From Metabacillus dongyingensis (GTDB lineage: Bacteria > Bacillota > Bacilli > Bacillales > Bacillaceae): 64,000 nucleotides of DNA. Made by a program: the position numbers and the translations under genes. The stretch spans positions 1,490,001 through 1,554,000 of the forward strand of contig NZ_CP082944.1 in the NCBI RefSeq assembly GCF_019933155.2, given 5' to 3'. Within the stretch, counting starts at the first letter, position 1; each line of letters opens with the position of its first letter. Positions 9,851 to 18,982 of this stretch are shown piece by piece. The notes beneath the pieces are model-generated. The model saw nothing but the letters and a program-made list of their open reading frames with translations. It was not told the origin of the DNA and did not search any database.

Positions 9851-12800
9851 ATGAAGGTTTTAGATAGTAATTTTAAAACAAGTGTAAATGTTAAGTTTGA
9901 CTTAGGTAAAAAAGAATTCGTAAAGAGGTACCTGCCTACACCATCCCATGCGGAATCACTGCTTGGTTTATTACAAGGATTTAACTCTAAAAAATCTTTA
10001 AAATCACATATGATCATAGGCCCATATGGAACCGGAAAGTCTCTTATAGCAACAATAGTAGGAGGCCTCGTCTCTAAGAAAATCGATAACTCTACTTTCA
10101 ATGTCTTAGTGAGAAAGTATGAAAAAGTTCATGAAGGTATCTATACAGAACTAAATAAAATAAAAGATAATGATATAACGTATTTAACTGTTGCTTTAAA
10201 TGGGAATGAAGGTCGTTTTAGATATGCAATCTTAGATTCAATAATTCGTACATTAAATGAAAATAAAGTAGATATAATTTTACCAGGCCAATACGGTAAG
10301 ATCATACAAACGATTGATTTATGGAAACAGGAATTTCCTCAAACCTATAGAGAATTTAAAAAGAAATTAAAAGAAGAAAAGAAAGATTTGCAACTTTGGA
10401 GATTAGAAATACTAAATAGAAATAAAGATGAAATAGAATGGTTTATGCAGGTATATCCAACTCTTTCAGCAGGTGCTGAATTTTTCATTGACTTTAAGGA
10501 AGATTTTATAGGACAGCTGTCATTTGTCTTACAAGAATTAAAAAAACTAAATATTGGACTTTTCATTGTATATGATGAATTCGGAAGAATGCTTCAAACA
10601 TTAGATTCTCTACAAGTACATGAAACAATGCAAGACATACAGGATATGGCTGAGTTAATTGATCACACATCACTTAATCTGCATTTTTTATTAATTACTC
10701 ATAAAAATCTGTCTCAATATTTTAACCTGTTAAATGATGAGTATAAGAAAGAATTTAATCGTATAGAAAAAAGATTTAGAAGTTACTATGTAGAAAGTGA
10801 TAGTTCAACTTTTTTAAGGATTGCAGAAAGCTTTATTCAGGATGGCTATCCAACAAAAGTAGTGAATAATGGTATCGAGAAAATTGTAAATAGTTTGCGT
10901 AAATACCCTTTGTTTCCTGAATTAAACCAGCAGGAAATAGAAAAAATCGTAATTGAAGGAACTTATCCAATTCATCCAGTAACTCTTTTTTTGTTGCCAT
11001 ATTTATCAAGCGCATTTGGGCAAAATCAGAGAACACTTTTTACATTCTTAGAAAGTAACGAGACAAGTGGGCTTCAAAATCATATGAATAAAACAGGTAA
11101 ATACTATCTTCCCTCCGAATTATTTGAGTATTTTTTTCCTGCTATTCACAATATTGATACTAGTAATGAAGATTTTAGAGAGTTGAAAATTTATAAGAAG
11201 ATAATAAATAAAACTCCAGAAATAAATAATGATAAGGAGAAATCTTCAATATTAAAATTAATTACTCTCTGGCAGTTAGCAGGTTTAAATTCTAAGTTTA
11301 AACTTGATTCTGAGTTTCTTGAATTTTCATTAGGAATACGTAATAAAGTATTAGGACAACTATTACTAGATTTATCTATGATTAAAGCAATTAGATATAA
11401 TCGTGTTTTGGGATATTGGGAATTAATGGAGGGGAGTTCATTCTTCCTTGATGAATTAATAAAAGATAAACTTCCTACTATTTCATATAACAATCGCAAT
11501 AAAATTGTTGTATTAGATAAATGTCTAGCTAAAAAGTTTTACTTGTCAAATGATTATAATGACACTAAAAGCATGACTAGATATGCAGAAGTTCAATTCA
11601 TATTTAGCTCTGAGATATTAGATACTACTATCGATTATGAAGAATTACGAAATAGTAAAAACTCAGATATGATTGTATTCTATATATTATTAGAGTCTCA
11701 ACAAGACTATGAAAAATTATTAAGTAACCCACACCTAATGAATAATGATTATTGTCTGTTTTGTATATCAAATAATTTATTCACGTCAATAGAACTCCAA
11801 ACACTTGAATATTTAGCGATTGAAAATCTATTACTAGATCAAGAATTAATGAGCCAGGATAAGAACTTAAAAGATGAGTTGAATTTAAAGAAAGAGGATT
11901 TAGTTTTTATTTTTAATGATTTCTTAAACACATATTATTCTTATGATAATAAAACTACTTGGCTTTATAAAAATAGAGTTATTAACATAGAAAGTGAAAT
12001 TGGATTAGAAAAGATTTTAAGTCAAACTATGTTTGAAAAATACCCTAATACAATTGAAGTAAGGAATGATTCTTTTAATAGAAGAAAAATCAACAATACT
12101 CAGAGAAATGCTGGATATAAAGTATTAGATCATATTATTAATGATTACTCAAAACAAGACATTGGTATTGAAGGGCAAGGTCCTGATTATCTTATCTATG
12201 CAACGATTTTTAAGAATAATAAGTTTTATCCAAACTCATTAGATAAAATTCAATCTGATGATATAAAAAAGTTAAGAAAAGAACTAATAAATTACTTAGA
12301 GCAAAACAACTCAGGAAATTTAATAGACTTTGTAAAGATTATGAGTAATGAGCCTTTTGGGATAAGAGAACCACTAATTCCAATCTTTTTAGTGTCTCTT
12401 TTAAGAGACAAGTGGGATCAACTAATGTTTTATAGAAACGATATGTACGTATCTGGAATTAATGGCGAGAAACTATACAAAATGGTTGAAGAAGCTAGTG
12501 AATATTCATTTGTTTATTATAATTTCAAAGAAGAATTTGAAGAATTTTTTGTCGGAATAGAAAGAATGTTTAATGAGTTTGAAAATGGTTTAGTGAAAAA
12601 TAAACCTAGAATAATTAGAATTAATAATGCTATCTTGACTTGGTTAAGGAATTTACCTAGAGTAACTCAAATCACAGACAACCTAAATAGTGATTTGCTC
12701 TGGTTAAAAAATAACATTAAGAAAAGTGAAATTAATCCGCAGGAAAGCTTAACTGAACTTTACTCAAGATACTCTAATAATTTGTCAGAATTAAAAAATC

Positions 12801-13294
12801 ATAGACTACAATTAGAAAGTTATTTTAATGAGTTTAAATTAGATTTGAAGAAATTCATTTTAACTTTATTTAATGTGAATAGTTTTGAAGAACTTTATAA
12901 ACGGGTTAAAGAGCAAACTCCAGAAATAAAAAAGAAAAATAAACTAGCCAATTCAATTATAAAAATAAATGATAAACATAAATGGATAGATGCTTTTGCA
13001 ATAAGTTTTTTAGGCATTGAAATTGAAGCGTGGTCAGACACAACTACAGAAATGTTTAAAAGGCAATTAAAAGTAGAATTCGATTCTATTAAGCAAACAG
13101 ATCAAATAAATGATAAAAATATCCAAATTATATATAATGGTAATGTAAAATATATTAATACAGTTGAACTATCAACAAAGTCCCAGACTATTTACAATAA
13201 TGTTTCAAGAATGATAAATAATGCTGGAAGAAATGTACCTAAAGAAGAAGTTGAATATATGATATATAAATTAATGGAAGATTTTGTAGAGTAA
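9851..13294 (+). CDS. sspC: SspC: large P-loop ATPase of DNA phosphorothioation
   Basis: A 1147-residue ATPase. Walker A is GPYGTGKSL with Lys near residue 63, and a Walker B-like IVYDEFGRML lies near 240. The rest is helical with coiled-coil-like stretches toward the C-terminus. In SspBCD modules the middle gene encodes the ATPase SspC, which works with SspB and SspD in single-strand phosphorothioate modification. The gene abuts sspB with no intergenic bases, and sspD starts 14 bp after it. BREX-type and other phage-defence ATPases of similar size share this Walker layout, so the assignment relies on its neighbours. Confidence 0.8.
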   Translation: MKVLDSNFKTSVNVKFDLGKKEFVKRYLPTPSHAESLLGLLQGFNSKKSLKSHMIIGPYGTGKSLIATIVGGLVSKKIDNSTFNVLVRKYEKVHEGIYTELNKIKDNDITYLTVALNGNEGRFRYAILDSIIRTLNENKVDIILPGQYGKIIQTIDLWKQEFPQTYREFKKKLKEEKKDLQLWRLEILNRNKDEIEWFMQVYPTLSAGAEFFIDFKEDFIGQLSFVLQELKKLNIGLFIVYDEFGRMLQTLDSLQVHETMQDIQDMAELIDHTSLNLHFLLITHKNLSQYFNLLNDEYKKEFNRIEKRFRSYYVESDSSTFLRIAESFIQDGYPTKVVNNGIEKIVNSLRKYPLFPELNQQEIEKIVIEGTYPIHPVTLFLLPYLSSAFGQNQRTLFTFLESNETSGLQNHMNKTGKYYLPSELFEYFFPAIHNIDTSNEDFRELKIYKKIINKTPEINNDKEKSSILKLITLWQLAGLNSKFKLDSEFLEFSLGIRNKVLGQLLLDLSMIKAIRYNRVLGYWELMEGSSFFLDELIKDKLPTISYNNRNKIVVLDKCLAKKFYLSNDYNDTKSMTRYAEVQFIFSSEILDTTIDYEELRNSKNSDMIVFYILLESQQDYEKLLSNPHLMNNDYCLFCISNNLFTSIELQTLEYLAIENLLLDQELMSQDKNLKDELNLKKEDLVFIFNDFLNTYYSYDNKTTWLYKNRVINIESEIGLEKILSQTMFEKYPNTIEVRNDSFNRRKINNTQRNAGYKVLDHIINDYSKQDIGIEGQGPDYLIYATIFKNNKFYPNSLDKIQSDDIKKLRKELINYLEQNNSGNLIDFVKIMSNEPFGIREPLIPIFLVSLLRDKWDQLMFYRNDMYVSGINGEKLYKMVEEASEYSFVYYNFKEEFEEFFVGIERMFNEFENGLVKNKPRIIRINNAILTWLRNLPRVTQITDNLNSDLLWLKNNIKKSEINPQESLTELYSRYSNNLSELKNHRLQLESYFNEFKLDLKKFILTLFNVNSFEELYKRVKEQTPEIKKKNKLANSIIKINDKHKWIDAFAISFLGIEIEAWSDTTTEMFKRQLKVEFDSIKQTDQINDKNIQIIYNGNVKYINTVELSTKSQTIYNNVSRMINNAGRNVPKEEVEYMIYKLMEDFVE

Positions 13295-13308
13295 GGCGGT
13301 GTTTTCTT

Positions 13309-14109
13309 ATGGAAAGAAAACAAGTACATGTAGCAATGTTTAGTGGTGGAGCAGCGAGTGCTTATGTTGCATATCAAATGGTGCAAACTCATGGAAAAGA
13401 GAACTGTATTTTATTTTTCACAAACACAATGTGGGAAGATGAAGATAACTATAGATTTATGGATGAAGTCGCAGATTATATAGGGTTAGAGATTACCGAG
13501 AGAGTAGATGGTCGTACCCCTGAAGAAGTGTTTTATGACTATCGTTTTCTGGGAAATTCTCGTTTAGCCAAATGTTCAGAAGAACTTAAAGTGTATCAAA
13601 CAATTGTATTTTTAGAAGAATTAAGAGACGTTCACAACTTAGAACCAATTCTTTATTTTGGAATAGGTCCTCATGAAACACACAGGTCTGACAATTTAAA
13701 GGAGTTTTATCTACATAGACCTGTAGAGCCAATTGAAACTAGATTTCCTATGATCGAAACATTTAGAGAAGACATTGATGCAAAAGCAATAATACAGAAT
13801 GAATGGGGTATTAAACTTCCAAGGATGTATGAATTAGGTTTTTCACATGCTAATTGTGGTGGCAGATGCGTGAGAGGCGGATTTCAGCATTACGCTCAGT
13901 TATACAAAATATGGCCTGATAGATATGCTTTACAAGAAGAGATGGAAGAAAACTTTCGTAAGCACTTTGAAAAGAATGTTTCAATACTTAAAAAAGAGGG
14001 TGGTCCCTTTACATTGAAACAATACAGACTTCAAATGGATGCTGAAGGTGTAGATAAATTTTTAAAAACCCAAGATGAAACTGTTCCTTGTGTATGTTCA
14101 TTTTCATAA
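13309..14109 (+). CDS. sspD: SspD: PAPS-reductase-like ATP pyrophosphatase of DNA phosphorothioation
   Basis: A 266-residue protein with a PP-loop ATP pyrophosphatase motif SGGAASA at residues 12-18, typical of PAPS reductases and of DndC/SspD, which activate DNA for sulfur transfer. Cysteines that could carry sulfur or a cluster occur at C-N-C-G-G-R-C near residues 183-188 and in the C-terminal VPCVCSFS. ATG at 13309 follows AAGGCGGTG. It is the last gene of the sspBCD operon and is followed by a strong terminator. No cysteine desulfurase gene (sspA) is nearby, so sulfur is presumably supplied by a desulfurase encoded elsewhere. Confidence 0.85.
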   Translation: MERKQVHVAMFSGGAASAYVAYQMVQTHGKENCILFFTNTMWEDEDNYRFMDEVADYIGLEITERVDGRTPEEVFYDYRFLGNSRLAKCSEELKVYQTIVFLEELRDVHNLEPILYFGIGPHETHRSDNLKEFYLHRPVEPIETRFPMIETFREDIDAKAIIQNEWGIKLPRMYELGFSHANCGGRCVRGGFQHYAQLYKIWPDRYALQEEMEENFRKHFEKNVSILKKEGGPFTLKQYRLQMDAEGVDKFLKTQDETVPCVCSFS

Positions 14110-14132
14110 AAGCTTTGATTTAGAGTCAAAAG

Positions 14133-14170
14133 ACTACTTTTAGAATTATTCTAAAAGTAGTTTTTTGTTT
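14133..14170 (+). terminator. Rho-independent terminator of sspBCD
   Basis: A perfect 13-bp stem (ACTACTTTTAGAA with its complement at 14149-14161) around a 3-base loop, followed by TTTTTTGTTT. It closes the modification operon. Confidence 0.9.
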
Positions 14171-14245
14171 ATAACAGAAATAAATAATACTTTCATTAAT
14201 TGGACAGAATATGTGGACAAGCTAAAAAAGATGAAGGTGTTATAA

Positions 14246-14656
14246 ATGTTAAATTTAAAAGCAGGTTTCTCATTAGTTCCTGGACAAAAGATAAGAATAT
14301 ATAGGAATTTACATAAAAATATTTTTTCAATACAAGACATTAAATTAAATAAGGTAATTGGATATGGAGAAGGTATTCTAGTATCTAATGTAAAAATGGT
14401 TGTCAGAAAAAGCGGTAGAGAATTGACACTGAAAACCGGAAATAAAAATGTACATGCCTTTATTGTAGGGGAGTTTAAAGGTCTTCACTATGATCCTATT
14501 CGTCATTCTAAACAAATTTATTATAATCCTTATGTTACTGATAATTTTATCTTACAAGATACCAATGAAGTAATAACTGAAGCTGAAAATTGCTTGTGCC
14601 TAAATATGAAGTGTTATGTATTTCAATATAACCATTACAGTAAGAGCATTATATAG
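14246..14656 (+). CDS. Small uncharacterised protein at the end of the defence island
   Basis: 136 residues with no membrane span. It opens with a beta-rich stretch containing KIRIYRNLHKNIFSI, then GRELTLKTGNKNVHAF and a tyrosine-rich NPYVTDNF segment. I recall similar YRNLHK...KNVHA small proteins from phages and mobile elements, but cannot name the family. GAAGGTG precedes the ATG. It stands alone between two terminators, with its own short upstream region. AT-rich composition matches the sspBCD island rather than the genes after 15.2 kb. Function unknown; a defence accessory is only a guess. Confidence 0.7.
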   Translation: MLNLKAGFSLVPGQKIRIYRNLHKNIFSIQDIKLNKVIGYGEGILVSNVKMVVRKSGRELTLKTGNKNVHAFIVGEFKGLHYDPIRHSKQIYYNPYVTDNFILQDTNEVITEAENCLCLNMKCYVFQYNHYSKSII

Positions 14657-14668
14657 GAAACAATATAT

Positions 14669-14697
14669 ACCGTTCATATTTGGACGGTCTTTTTATT
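14669..14697 (+). terminator. Terminator after the 136-aa gene
   Basis: ACCGTTC at 14669-14675 pairs with GGACGGT at 14682-14688 (one G-T pair), followed by CTTTTTATTT. Confidence 0.8.
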
Positions 14698-14773
14698 TCA
14701 AATAGCTATTAATGAAATTTCCAGTTACTATTAAATTAGTGATAAGTAGTTTCAAAAATGAAAGGGGTTTATA

Positions 14774-15067
14774 ATGCTTTCAGTCTCAGAAAAACTATCA
14801 ATCTTTAAAAGTTATTCATTACTAATTGAAAGAAAACACAAAGATAACATTAGGCTCTCATACAAACATCCCACTGCTACAAAACGTCAGAAAACTGTAA
14901 TCTCTGAATTTTCTACTAAAACAGGAAATGGTTATGTATGTGGAAAGTATCTTTCAGATGTTCATTCTTATTTAGTAGATAAAAGAGGATGGATTAATAT
15001 TAAGAATTTTAATGAAGAAAATTTAAGAAAAATAATTGAAGAGTCTATGAAGTCATTAGAAAAATGA
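14774..15067 (+). CDS. Small basic protein of unknown function
   Basis: 97 residues, rich in Lys, Ser and Glu, with no membrane span or recognised motif. AAAGGGG lies about 6 bp before the ATG, giving a credible start. The N-terminal half contains a run of basic residues (KHPTATKRQK) that could contact nucleic acid; the C-terminal half is predicted helical. It is the last gene with island-like AT-rich composition. I do not recognise the family. Confidence 0.6.
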   Translation: MLSVSEKLSIFKSYSLLIERKHKDNIRLSYKHPTATKRQKTVISEFSTKTGNGYVCGKYLSDVHSYLVDKRGWINIKNFNEENLRKIIEESMKSLEK

Positions 15068-15182
15068 AATTTGTACAAAAAGATAGGATGGTGAAATTGA
15101 ATAATACAATCATATTTCCACACAATATCAGGGGGTAGAAGTATTCACTATTAAGTAATCCCGCCTGTTTGTTTTGAATAGG

Positions 15183-15218
15183 AAAAAGAGACTGCTTATA
15201 AGTACGAAACAGTCTCTT
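15183..15218 (-). terminator. Terminator of the yjcK-like gene
   Basis: AGAGACTG at 15187-15194 pairs with CAGTCTCT at 15210-15217. Read on the minus strand it ends in CTCTTTTTCC, 9 bp after the GNAT stop. Confidence 0.85.
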
Positions 15219-15226
15219 CCCAATTA

Positions 15227-15766
15227 TCAATCATCCGGATTCAAAATCGCCAAAACCTCATGATCCTCCCACTTCCCATTAATCTTCACATTCTTTCTCG
15301 CAAGTCCTTCTTTATGAAAGCCTGCTTTCTCGAGTACTCGAATAGAACCGATGTTGTGAGGCATAACGCCGGCTTCTATACGGTGCAGTTTGAGTTCTTC
15401 AAAGGCATACTTAATAATCAGTTTGACTGCATGGGTTGTGTAGCCTTTTCCGTTGTGAGCCTTGTCCAGAAAATAGCCTAGGACAGCATTTTGGAGTGAA
15501 CTCCGCATGACTTGGAAGAGGCTGATGGTGCCGAGTAAACGATTGTCCTCATTCAGGAAGATGCCGAATTGATACTCGGTGTCTTCTTTGCTTTTTTGTT
15601 CGTATTCTTGGATCATGGTGCGCTGAGTTTCCAGGGTGTAGAAATCTGGTGTGCGGATCATGGAGAATTGTTCAAAGAACTCGCGGTTATTGAGCTGAAG
15701 CTGAAGTCTTGCTTCTGCATCCTCCACTGTAAAAGGTCTTATATGTATGGTTTCATTTTTTAACAT
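15227..15766 (-). CDS. GNAT N-acetyltransferase, RimJ/RimL-like (YjcK type)
   Basis: A 179-residue single-domain GNAT protein. The acetyl-CoA region is seen as YFLDKAHNGKGYTTHAVKLII, followed by the characteristic LHRIEAGVMPHNIGSIRVLEKAGF segment of ribosomal-protein-alanine acetyltransferases of the RimJ/RimL/YjcK group. Length matches that group. The ATG at 15766 is preferred over the TTG one codon upstream; GAGGGG lies about 9 bp upstream. It is a single-gene unit with its own terminator and marks the return to normal chromosome composition. Confidence 0.85.
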   Translation of the reverse strand: MLKNETIHIRPFTVEDAEARLQLQLNNREFFEQFSMIRTPDFYTLETQRTMIQEYEQKSKEDTEYQFGIFLNEDNRLLGTISLFQVMRSSLQNAVLGYFLDKAHNGKGYTTHAVKLIIKYAFEELKLHRIEAGVMPHNIGSIRVLEKAGFHKEGLARKNVKINGKWEDHEVLAILNPDD

Positions 15767-15865
15767 CAAATCATCCCCTCTCTCTTAATTGTACCGAATT
15801 TAAAAGGATAAACAAGATAGTAGATGGAATATAGTGGATGGAATTGTTTTAATAGTCAGGGAGTG

Positions 15866-16426
15866 ATGGTCATAAGTCTTGAGATAAGAAGACCAAGAAT
15901 GGAAGATATGGAAGAGCTGAATCAATTTTTCAGTATAGTCATTAGGGATACATTTAATAAAGAAGGTATATCGGAACTGCTTGATGATATGAAAGAGGAA
16001 ATTGAAAGTAAGAAACGATATTTGAAAACCGACTTGGAAAGCAATGGGGAGAAACGATATTTTTTAATCGCTTTAGATGAAAATGAGATTGTCGGTTCAA
16101 TTGAATATGGTCCTGTTAGTGAGTTGATTGTTACATGCACAGAGGGCGTGTTGAGAGAAGGAGTCGAGGTAGGAACCGTTTTTGTTCATCCGGATTATCA
16201 AAGACGGGGTTTAGGTTCGCTGCTTTTGAATTTAATGCTTCTTACTCTGCAGAATAGAGGAATCAACGAGTTTTGTCTGGATAGTGGATATAAAAATGCA
16301 CAAAAGGTATGGCGGAAGAAGTTTGGTGATCCTGATTATTTGCTTAAAGATTATTGGGGAGAAGAGAGTGATCATATGATTTGGAAAAGAAAAACGAATG
16401 ATATGTCCTTACTTTTTCATTTATAA
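15866..16426 (+). CDS. GNAT family N-acetyltransferase
   Basis: About 186 residues. The N-terminus LEIRRPRMEDMEELNQFF and the acetyl-CoA pyrophosphate loop (VFVHPDYQRRGLGSLLL, with Q-R-R-G-L-G) define a GNAT acetyltransferase of unknown substrate. The ATG at 15866 is chosen because it directly begins the domain; AGGGAG is just upstream, closer than usual. A GTG one codon earlier and an ATG at 15824 are alternatives, the latter lacking a ribosome site. The C-terminal end (DHMIWKR) resembles the tail of YhbS-like relatives. Confidence 0.8.
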   Translation: MVISLEIRRPRMEDMEELNQFFSIVIRDTFNKEGISELLDDMKEEIESKKRYLKTDLESNGEKRYFLIALDENEIVGSIEYGPVSELIVTCTEGVLREGVEVGTVFVHPDYQRRGLGSLLLNLMLLTLQNRGINEFCLDSGYKNAQKVWRKKFGDPDYLLKDYWGEESDHMIWKRKTNDMSLLFHL

Positions 16427-16499
16427 ATGGAATATTTAATGAATCTTAACAAGGAAAACGTTTGGTAAGGAAGAATAGTACGTAGTGGAGGCGGCATCC

Positions 16500-17399
16500 A
16501 TGGATTTTTATTTTGAGGCGGAGGAACGGTCTGAGATTCTTGAGGATTTAACAGTTGATCAGCGGTCGTATTTACTTGAACGGTTAAAGCGCGGAAAACG
16601 GACTCTTTTTTCAAATGAACTGGCGAGAAGCAAGGGGACTTATAGTGGTTCAGATCAGGAGCTTGACCGGGAAATTAACGACTGGGAGTTTATTGAGCTG
16701 CTTGATGGCGGTCTTGGAAATCGCCCGTTTCGCTGTGAGTGCGGCATGCCGCTTAGGTATCAGTATATTGTGAAGAATACAGAGACAGGCGAAATCAAGA
16801 AATTTGGAAAAGATCATTTTGAATTTCACACCGGGATTCCGGCATCCGTTGTGAAGGATATCATTAAAGGGTTTACCCAGATTGATTTTGAACTGGATGA
16901 AATGCTTTATAAAGTGATGAATGGCTGGGACAGGAAAGTTCTTACGGAGGCTAAAGCGGTTAATATTGAACTTCCTGAAGAGATTCAGGAACTCATTAAG
17001 CTCGACCTGCCTTTGTTAAATCGACAGATTAATAGACTTTATCGAATGGTTCAAAAGGAGAAAGGTGCTCGCCGTAAGGCACTGCGTCAGCCTGAAGCCG
17101 CAAAGGCGATTACAAGAGCTGCTCCAAAGAAGTTAAACGTGATTCCTAAGGTAAGTTCTCCTTTAGGGGTGGAAATTCATCAAGCAATCATTCGTTTAAT
17201 TGAAAACACCGGAACGACAAGTGTGCTGGAGGTGTGCAGCGAGATTAATCAGTTCAATCATCCTTTTAAAGGATTTTATGATTCTGGAAAACCGAAGTCG
17301 TTTGTCTATGTGGCAATGGTGCTGGATCAATTGGTGGATCAGGGAGTCTGTCAATTAGATAGTAAGACGTTTGATGACCGGTGGTATTCAGTGAAATGA
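16500..17399 (+). CDS. Hypothetical protein, DUF3895-like
   Basis: 299 residues, soluble. The N-terminal part has a region ending in RCECGMPLRYQY, a C-x-C pair that might bind metal, followed by a segment on reading target text (KKFGKDHFEFHTGI) seen in Bacillus hypothetical proteins. The C-terminal 80 residues look like a small winged-helix-type domain (ALREGV-like GTTSVLEVCSEIN). I tentatively recall such proteins as DUF3895-containing; that is not certain. GTGGAGGCGG just upstream supports the ATG at 16500 rather than the GTG inside the ribosome site. Confidence 0.55.
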   Translation: MDFYFEAEERSEILEDLTVDQRSYLLERLKRGKRTLFSNELARSKGTYSGSDQELDREINDWEFIELLDGGLGNRPFRCECGMPLRYQYIVKNTETGEIKKFGKDHFEFHTGIPASVVKDIIKGFTQIDFELDEMLYKVMNGWDRKVLTEAKAVNIELPEEIQELIKLDLPLLNRQINRLYRMVQKEKGARRKALRQPEAAKAITRAAPKKLNVIPKVSSPLGVEIHQAIIRLIENTGTTSVLEVCSEINQFNHPFKGFYDSGKPKSFVYVAMVLDQLVDQGVCQLDSKTFDDRWYSVK

Positions 17400-17537
17400 G
17401 ATCTGCTTAGTATGAAGGCATTTTCTTTTTGTGCCGAAGATTTTTTAGGTAACTGCTTATTAGATAAGTTTACTTGTTAATATTAACGCAATCTGAACTC
17501 ATAAAAGATAGGACACATCAATATAGGGGTGAATGAG

Positions 17538-18872
17538 ATGTACCTGCCAAAAGCATTCGGAACGTTTCTAAAAAAGAAGAATCACATTTTCCGCCAGTCA
17601 GCTTACCTTCAATGGGGAGTGAGTGAAAAATCGATCGGCAGTTTTCTGCTGCTGAACCCTGGAAGTGCAAGTCACGATGCTGTAAGGGATTTGCAGGATG
17701 GGGAAAGTGTTTTCGCACAGGTTTCCCTGGATCCCACGATGAAGCAAGTGGTGAAATTGGTTGAAGCATTCTACCATCTTGAGCCTCTAAATGGAAGAAT
17801 TCATTTGTATAATTTGTTCACGCTGCAGAACCCGAAGGACAGTGAGGCCATTGCCTATAACGAATATTTGGGCGGGAGAGGGATGGTACTTCCATCCGAT
17901 ATGCAAGTGCCCGTGAGTGAGCTGAAAAAGAATCCATGGATTTGCATCGGGTGGGGAGTAAACAATAAGAGTACATACACATTTTTAAAGCAGCTGAAAA
18001 GCCACTGGCTGGAGCAAATAGAACTGGCAGGCATTCCTTCATTCGGCAAGAAAAATCAAAATGGAGATTATTATCACGTTTGCCCGCTCCTAATGACAAA
18101 AAAGCATGCAATGGTCGAAGAGCTCAGGCACTTGTATGTGCAAAATGTTAATCCACAAGATCTATCAGATATCATTGAATTTACGGTCGCTGCCACTCGA
18201 CCTAATCTTTATCTTGGTCCTTTTACTTCTTATTATCATGAAAATGAAGGATGGGCGGTTTCAAGAGATAATCCTGAACGTGTCATTGAAAGTTTTTCAC
18301 AGCTGCGAATACGAAAGAATTACAAATTAAGAGCCTATCAATATACGGCTGGCGGAAACGGAAATTCAGCCGTGTGGGCTATTCCTCATGATCGGGAGCT
18401 GCCTTCGCCTGAAGAATGCATGTATTCAGACGAGCATAGCTTGGAGCATCCGAAACCGGATTTTGCGTATGATCACTTCATGAAGGCAGTGGACGGGGAT
18501 TATTCTCCGCTATCCTACTTGCAGGCAGCCATTGCTTATCATGAAATCGGGGAATTTGGCGCGCTGTGGCACGGGTGCTATTGGAGTGCAGGCGATATTT
18601 TGCCTATAGATGAGGCCGAATACAGAGTGGCAAACAGCGTAGTAGATTACTTGTATACACTAGGTGATTGGAATGAATTTAAAACCATTCCTCCTTCACT
18701 CAGACCGGTTTTTTTCTATGAAAATGAAAGGCCGACTGTTGTCTTCTACACGAAGAACGATGTAGGCATGGTTAAACTGAGCCGGTATACACATACTTTT
18801 GAAAAAGACAGTTATGTTCAGAAAGTAGAGTGTGAGGATTTGGCTTTTGCCGGATTGGGGGTTATTTTTTGA
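17538..18872 (+). CDS. Hypothetical protein with DUF1643-like N-terminal domain
   Basis: 444 residues. The first 200 resemble DUF1643: a LLLNPGSAS segment, then HLYNLFTL and ICIGWGVNN, which match the spacing of the LNPSTAD / NLFALR / WG blocks of that family. The remainder (about 215-444) is unfamiliar and rich in aromatic residues. No membrane span or signal peptide. ATG at 17538 is preferred: AGGGG lies 8 bp upstream, while the GTG at 17529 overlaps it. A terminator begins at the stop codon. Function unknown. Confidence 0.6.
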   Translation: MYLPKAFGTFLKKKNHIFRQSAYLQWGVSEKSIGSFLLLNPGSASHDAVRDLQDGESVFAQVSLDPTMKQVVKLVEAFYHLEPLNGRIHLYNLFTLQNPKDSEAIAYNEYLGGRGMVLPSDMQVPVSELKKNPWICIGWGVNNKSTYTFLKQLKSHWLEQIELAGIPSFGKKNQNGDYYHVCPLLMTKKHAMVEELRHLYVQNVNPQDLSDIIEFTVAATRPNLYLGPFTSYYHENEGWAVSRDNPERVIESFSQLRIRKNYKLRAYQYTAGGNGNSAVWAIPHDRELPSPEECMYSDEHSLEHPKPDFAYDHFMKAVDGDYSPLSYLQAAIAYHEIGEFGALWHGCYWSAGDILPIDEAEYRVANSVVDYLYTLGDWNEFKTIPPSLRPVFFYENERPTVVFYTKNDVGMVKLSRYTHTFEKDSYVQKVECEDLAFAGLGVIF

Positions 18873-18901
18873 AAAGACATGATGAAGCTCATGTCTTTTT
18901 T
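18872..18901 (+). terminator. Terminator after the DUF1643-like gene
   Basis: AAAAGACATGA at 18872-18882 pairs with TCATGTCTTTT at 18889-18899, with extra T residues after. The stem begins within the stop codon. Confidence 0.85.
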
Positions 18902-18982
18902 CTATTCCCAATTTTAGTCCTTAAATTCCTTGTTCTCATCTATAAGTAAGGAATGGTATAATCATCCAGAAAGGAGCTGTAT

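Noticed and set aside
9355..10101. 248-aa open frame on the minus strand opposite sspB/sspC
   Set aside because: Lies wholly across two well-supported genes, with no ribosome site, and has the composition of a shadow frame.
15091..15138. A 15-codon frame (GTG ... TAG) at the right edge of the defence island
   Set aside because: It could be the 5' remnant of a lost gene or the island junction, but it is too short to support.
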